DNA of 16,723 nucleotides. Origin: an uncultured Fretibacterium sp. (GTDB taxonomy: Bacteria; Synergistota; Synergistia; Synergistales; Aminobacteriaceae). This document shows positions 14,997 to 16,723 of the stretch, one piece after another. The stretch is taken from contig NZ_CALHIQ010000140.1 of assembly GCF_938030725.1 (NCBI RefSeq), positions 1-16,723 on the forward strand, in the 5' to 3' direction. The notes below the pieces were generated by a model that was not told the origin of the DNA, made no database searches, and was given only the letters and a program-made list of their open reading frames with translations. The position numbers and the translations under genes were made by a program. How positions within the stretch are numbered: the stretch's first letter is position 1; each line of letters opens with the position of its first letter.

Positions 14997-15172
14997 GGCG
15001 CCCGGCGTTCCGGTGTCAATAGCCAGGGAAAAGCCACCCTTGAGTCATCCAGCTCTGAGGCAACTCTGAACCATGGTGACTATTTTTTCTGAAAGAGCGC
15101 TTCTGGGGGGGGCGAGCGTGTGATTTCTCGCAGGTTCGCCCTTATTTTATTTTGTCGCATTACAGGGTGGCA

Positions 15173-15185
15173 TGATCACGGATCA
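15173..15185. promoter_or_regulatory. Palindrome TGATC-ACG-GATCA, candidate operator
   Basis: Perfect 5-bp arms around a 3-base centre, located 23 bases upstream of the ord -35 box. Position and symmetry suit a dimeric activator site for ord. It differs from the FNR (TTGAT-N4-ATCAA) and CRP consensus forms. The regulator is unknown. Confidence 0.35.
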
Positions 15186-15208
15186 ACGACACTTTTTCAT
15201 CAAAGGGC

Positions 15209-15239
15209 TTGACTCTCATCCTGCATCAGGGTTTATGAT
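15209..15239 (+). promoter_or_regulatory. Promoter candidate for ord
   Basis: TTGACT (15209-15214, 5 of 6) and TATGAT (15234-15239, 5 of 6) with a 19-base spacer, longer than the optimal 17. A long spacer often goes with regulator-dependent promoters. The -10 overlaps a short ATGA/TCAT inverted repeat (15235-15247). The leader is about 70 bases, ending in AGGAGG ten bases before the ATG. Confidence 0.45.
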
Positions 15240-15314
15240 CTGGTCATCCAGAGGTCCCGGAACCACTTCTCGCGGTCAGGTTATTTAAAACCATAATCAG
15301 GAGGCGGAGTCGCT

Positions 15315-16340
15315 ATGAAAAAGGTCAAAGTCGTTCAATATGGGTGCGGCAAGATGAGCAAGCAGACCCTTCGATACGCCTACGAGCACGGCGCCCAGAT
15401 CGTCGGCGCCATCGACGTCAACCCGAAGATCGTCGGGATGGACGTCGGCGACTGGGCGGGCCTCGGCATCAAGACGGGCGTCCTCATATCCAACGACGCG
15501 GATAAGGTGTTGGACGAGTGTGACGCGGACGTGGCCATCGTCACGCTCTTCAGCTTCATCAAGGACATCTACGATCACGTGGAAAAGTGCGTCTCCCGCG
15601 GCATCAACGTGATCACCACCTGCGAGGAGGCCATCTATCCGTGGACCACCTCCGCAGCCCAGATCAACCGTCTGGACGCCCTCGCCAAGGAGAACGCCTG
15701 CACCATCACCGGCGCCGGGATGCAGGACATCTTCTGGATCAACATGGTCGCCATGGTGGCCGGCGGCTGCAACAAGATCACGAAAATCAAGGGCGCCTAC
15801 AGCTACAACGTGGACGAATACGGCATGGCACTGGCGAAGGCGCACGGCTGCGACCTCACGCCTGAGGAATTTGAGGCCAGGATTGCGCATCCGGCGGAAT
15901 TTGAGCCCTCCTACGCATGGAACGCCACGGAGGCGCTCTGCAACAAGCTGGGGCTGACGATCAAGTCCATCTCCCAGAAGCACGTCCCCTACACCGCGGA
16001 CAAGGACCTCCACAGCAGCACGATGGGCAAGGACATCAAGGCCGGCCGGTGCATCGGGATGTCCGCCGTCGTCACGGCCGAGACGATGCAGGGGATCACC
16101 GTAGAGGAGGAGACCATCGGCAAGGTCTATGGACCGGAGGACGGCGACATGTGCGACTGGAAGATCACCGGCGAGCCGAACGCGGAGTTTCACGTCGTCA
16201 AGCCGGCCACCGTCGAGCACACCTGCGCGACGATCGTCAATCGCATCCCCTCGCTGCTGCGCGCGCCGTCGGGCTACGTCACGGCCGACCAGCTGGACGA
16301 GATCGCCTACCTGACGTATCCGATGGAGCTCTACTGCTGA
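15315..16340 (+). CDS. ord: 2,4-diaminopentanoate dehydrogenase
   Basis: A 341-residue cytoplasmic NAD(P)-dependent dehydrogenase that oxidatively deaminates (2R,4S)-2,4-diaminopentanoate to 2-amino-4-oxopentanoate in oxidative ornithine fermentation. The Rossmann start VKVVQYGCGKMSKQTLRY contains GCGKMS (10-15) in place of the usual GxGxxG. Then come GAIDVNPKIVGMDVGDW, VAIVTLFSF and NVITTCEEAIYPW, which match the DapB-like N-terminal domain of this family. The C-terminal part with IVNRIPSLLRAPSGYVTADQ is typical of the amine dehydrogenase group rather than of true DapB. The length fits. ATG at 15315 follows AGGAGG by ten bases. The gene is monocistronic here: none of the other pathway genes (ornithine racemase, aminomutase, thiolase pair) is in the window. 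Another diamine substrate is possible. Confidence 0.85.
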   Translation: MKKVKVVQYGCGKMSKQTLRYAYEHGAQIVGAIDVNPKIVGMDVGDWAGLGIKTGVLISNDADKVLDECDADVAIVTLFSFIKDIYDHVEKCVSRGINVITTCEEAIYPWTTSAAQINRLDALAKENACTITGAGMQDIFWINMVAMVAGGCNKITKIKGAYSYNVDEYGMALAKAHGCDLTPEEFEARIAHPAEFEPSYAWNATEALCNKLGLTIKSISQKHVPYTADKDLHSSTMGKDIKAGRCIGMSAVVTAETMQGITVEEETIGKVYGPEDGDMCDWKITGEPNAEFHVVKPATVEHTCATIVNRIPSLLRAPSGYVTADQLDEIAYLTYPMELYC

Positions 16341-16379
16341 CGGACCAGCCGACGCCAGGGCATTGACCGACACCAGGTT

Positions 16380-16412
16380 GCGGCAGCCGTCCCAGGATCG
16401 GACGGCTGCCGC
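16380..16412 (+). terminator. 13-bp perfect hairpin after ord
   Basis: GCGGCAGCCGTCC at 16380-16392 pairs perfectly with GGACGGCTGCCGC at 16400-16412 around the loop CAGGATC, 40 bases after the ord stop. The bases after it (AGTCCGTTCAGAGGGCGTTTTG) have only a short, distant T-run. It lies between convergent genes and may stop transcription from both sides. Confidence 0.65.
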
Positions 16413-16472
16413 AGTCCGTTCAGAGGGCGTTTTGCACGGGCCTCCGGCGTTGGGTGAACTTGTGGAACAGCC

Positions 16473-16723
16473 TCATCGCCCCATCCGCCCTACGCGCCAA
16501 ACGGCCACCGCGGCCGCGCTCGCGAAGACCCCCAGCCCCAGCCAGACGGGGACGCGCCACGGGGCCGTGTAGCCCTCCCCCTCCGCGCCGGGCTCCGGGG
16601 GCGCCTTGAAGGCCTCACCATCCCACGAATCGGCGATCGCCAGGGTCACCTCCAGGGCGTCCCCAGTGAACTCTTCCGCCGGGCGTCGGGACCCCTCCAA
16701 CGGGGGCGGTGCGTCGCATCCAA
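16473..16723 (-). CDS. C-terminal fragment of an unidentified membrane-anchored protein
   Basis: The frame stays open to the window edge, so this is most likely the last 83 codons of a longer gene. An internal TTG at 16700 could in principle be a start but lacks a clear ribosome site. The visible part has an acidic, probably extracytoplasmic segment (EEFTGDALEVTLAIADSWDG), a Pro/Gly/Glu-rich linker (APPEPGAEGEGY), one hydrophobic helix (WLGLGVFASAAAVAVW) and a short basic tail (RVGRMGR). That order is typical of a C-terminal membrane anchor holding an exported domain. I do not recognise the family. The gene converges on ord, with the 16380-16412 hairpin between them. Confidence 0.6.
   Translation of the reverse strand, partial: GCDAPPPLEGSRRPAEEFTGDALEVTLAIADSWDGEAFKAPPEPGAEGEGYTAPWRVPVWLGLGVFASAAAVAVWRVGRMGR

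Larger units (their letters stand above)
14911..15314. promoter_or_regulatory. Divergent pepD/ord control region, AT-richer, no gene supported
   Basis: About 400 bases between divergent genes. It holds the pepD promoter on the left and the ord promoter on the right. Between them is a stretch with an ACCATGGT palindrome (15070-15077), a run of eight G (15105-15112) and AT-rich blocks. A 38-codon frame (15172-15288) exists but is unlikely to be a gene. I recognise no known riboswitch or small RNA. The length suggests binding sites for one or more regulators shared by both directions. Confidence 0.5.

Noticed and set aside
15070..15077. ACCATGGT palindrome and the nearby run of eight G in the pepD/ord region
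   Set aside because: Both are short and common by chance, and neither is placed at a promoter element, so I give them no function.
15172..15288. 38-codon plus-strand ORF upstream of ord (starts MITDQRHF)
   Set aside because: It spans the ord promoter candidate and has only a weak site (AGGGTGG) and no family resemblance. A 38-codon frame can arise by chance.

Overview
The window is high-GC bacterial DNA (well over 60% G+C by eye) with tightly packed genes, Shine-Dalgarno sites rich in GGAGG, and several TTG and GTG starts. The gene set fits an anaerobic amino-acid- and peptide-fermenting bacterium: a 2,4-diaminopentanoate dehydrogenase of oxidative ornithine fermentation, a PepD-type dipeptidase next to a YfcC-type carrier, and a ribose-type ABC importer. 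A member of the Synergistota is my best guess. This rests on general protein resemblance, not on a search. I see no rRNA, tRNA, CRISPR array, insertion sequence or phage gene.

Layout. (1) 1-2872, minus strand: an import operon read as binding protein, single-domain ATPase, permease, then the first 33 codons of a gene cut by the window edge. (2) 2873-3425: a long divergent intergenic region with a candidate promoter on each strand. On the minus side it also holds tandem GTCAAGGGGG repeats, several hairpins and a five-codon ORF with a very good ribosome site. (3) 3426-4754, plus strand: a CPA2-family cation/proton antiporter, facing two back-to-back hairpins. (4) 4844-9426, minus strand: a compact operon uvrA, rlmB, proC (excision repair, 23S rRNA methylation, proline synthesis) with gaps of only 3-5 bases. 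(5) 9630-11891, plus strand: a large MscS-family mechanosensitive channel with a long extracytoplasmic helical domain, ending in a strong hairpin. (6) 11976-14910, minus strand: pepD then a yfcC-like carrier, behind a promoter with a perfect TTGACA box. (7) 14911-15314: a roughly 400-base AT-richer control region. (8) 15315-16340, plus strand: the diaminopentanoate dehydrogenase with its own promoter and a 13-bp terminator-like hairpin. (9) 16473-16723, minus strand: the C-terminal end of an unrecognised protein with a C-terminal membrane anchor.

How the genes work together. PepD and the YfcC-like carrier probably take up or process peptides or amino acids. The divergent dehydrogenase oxidises an intermediate of ornithine breakdown, so 11976-16340 may be a small amino-acid catabolism locus sharing one control region. 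The other genes are housekeeping (uvrA, rlmB, proC) or ion and osmotic homeostasis (antiporter, MscS). I did not find a clearly new multi-gene system. The strongest non-routine signals are the structured leader of the ABC operon, the pepD/ord control region, and the double hairpin where antiporter and proC converge.
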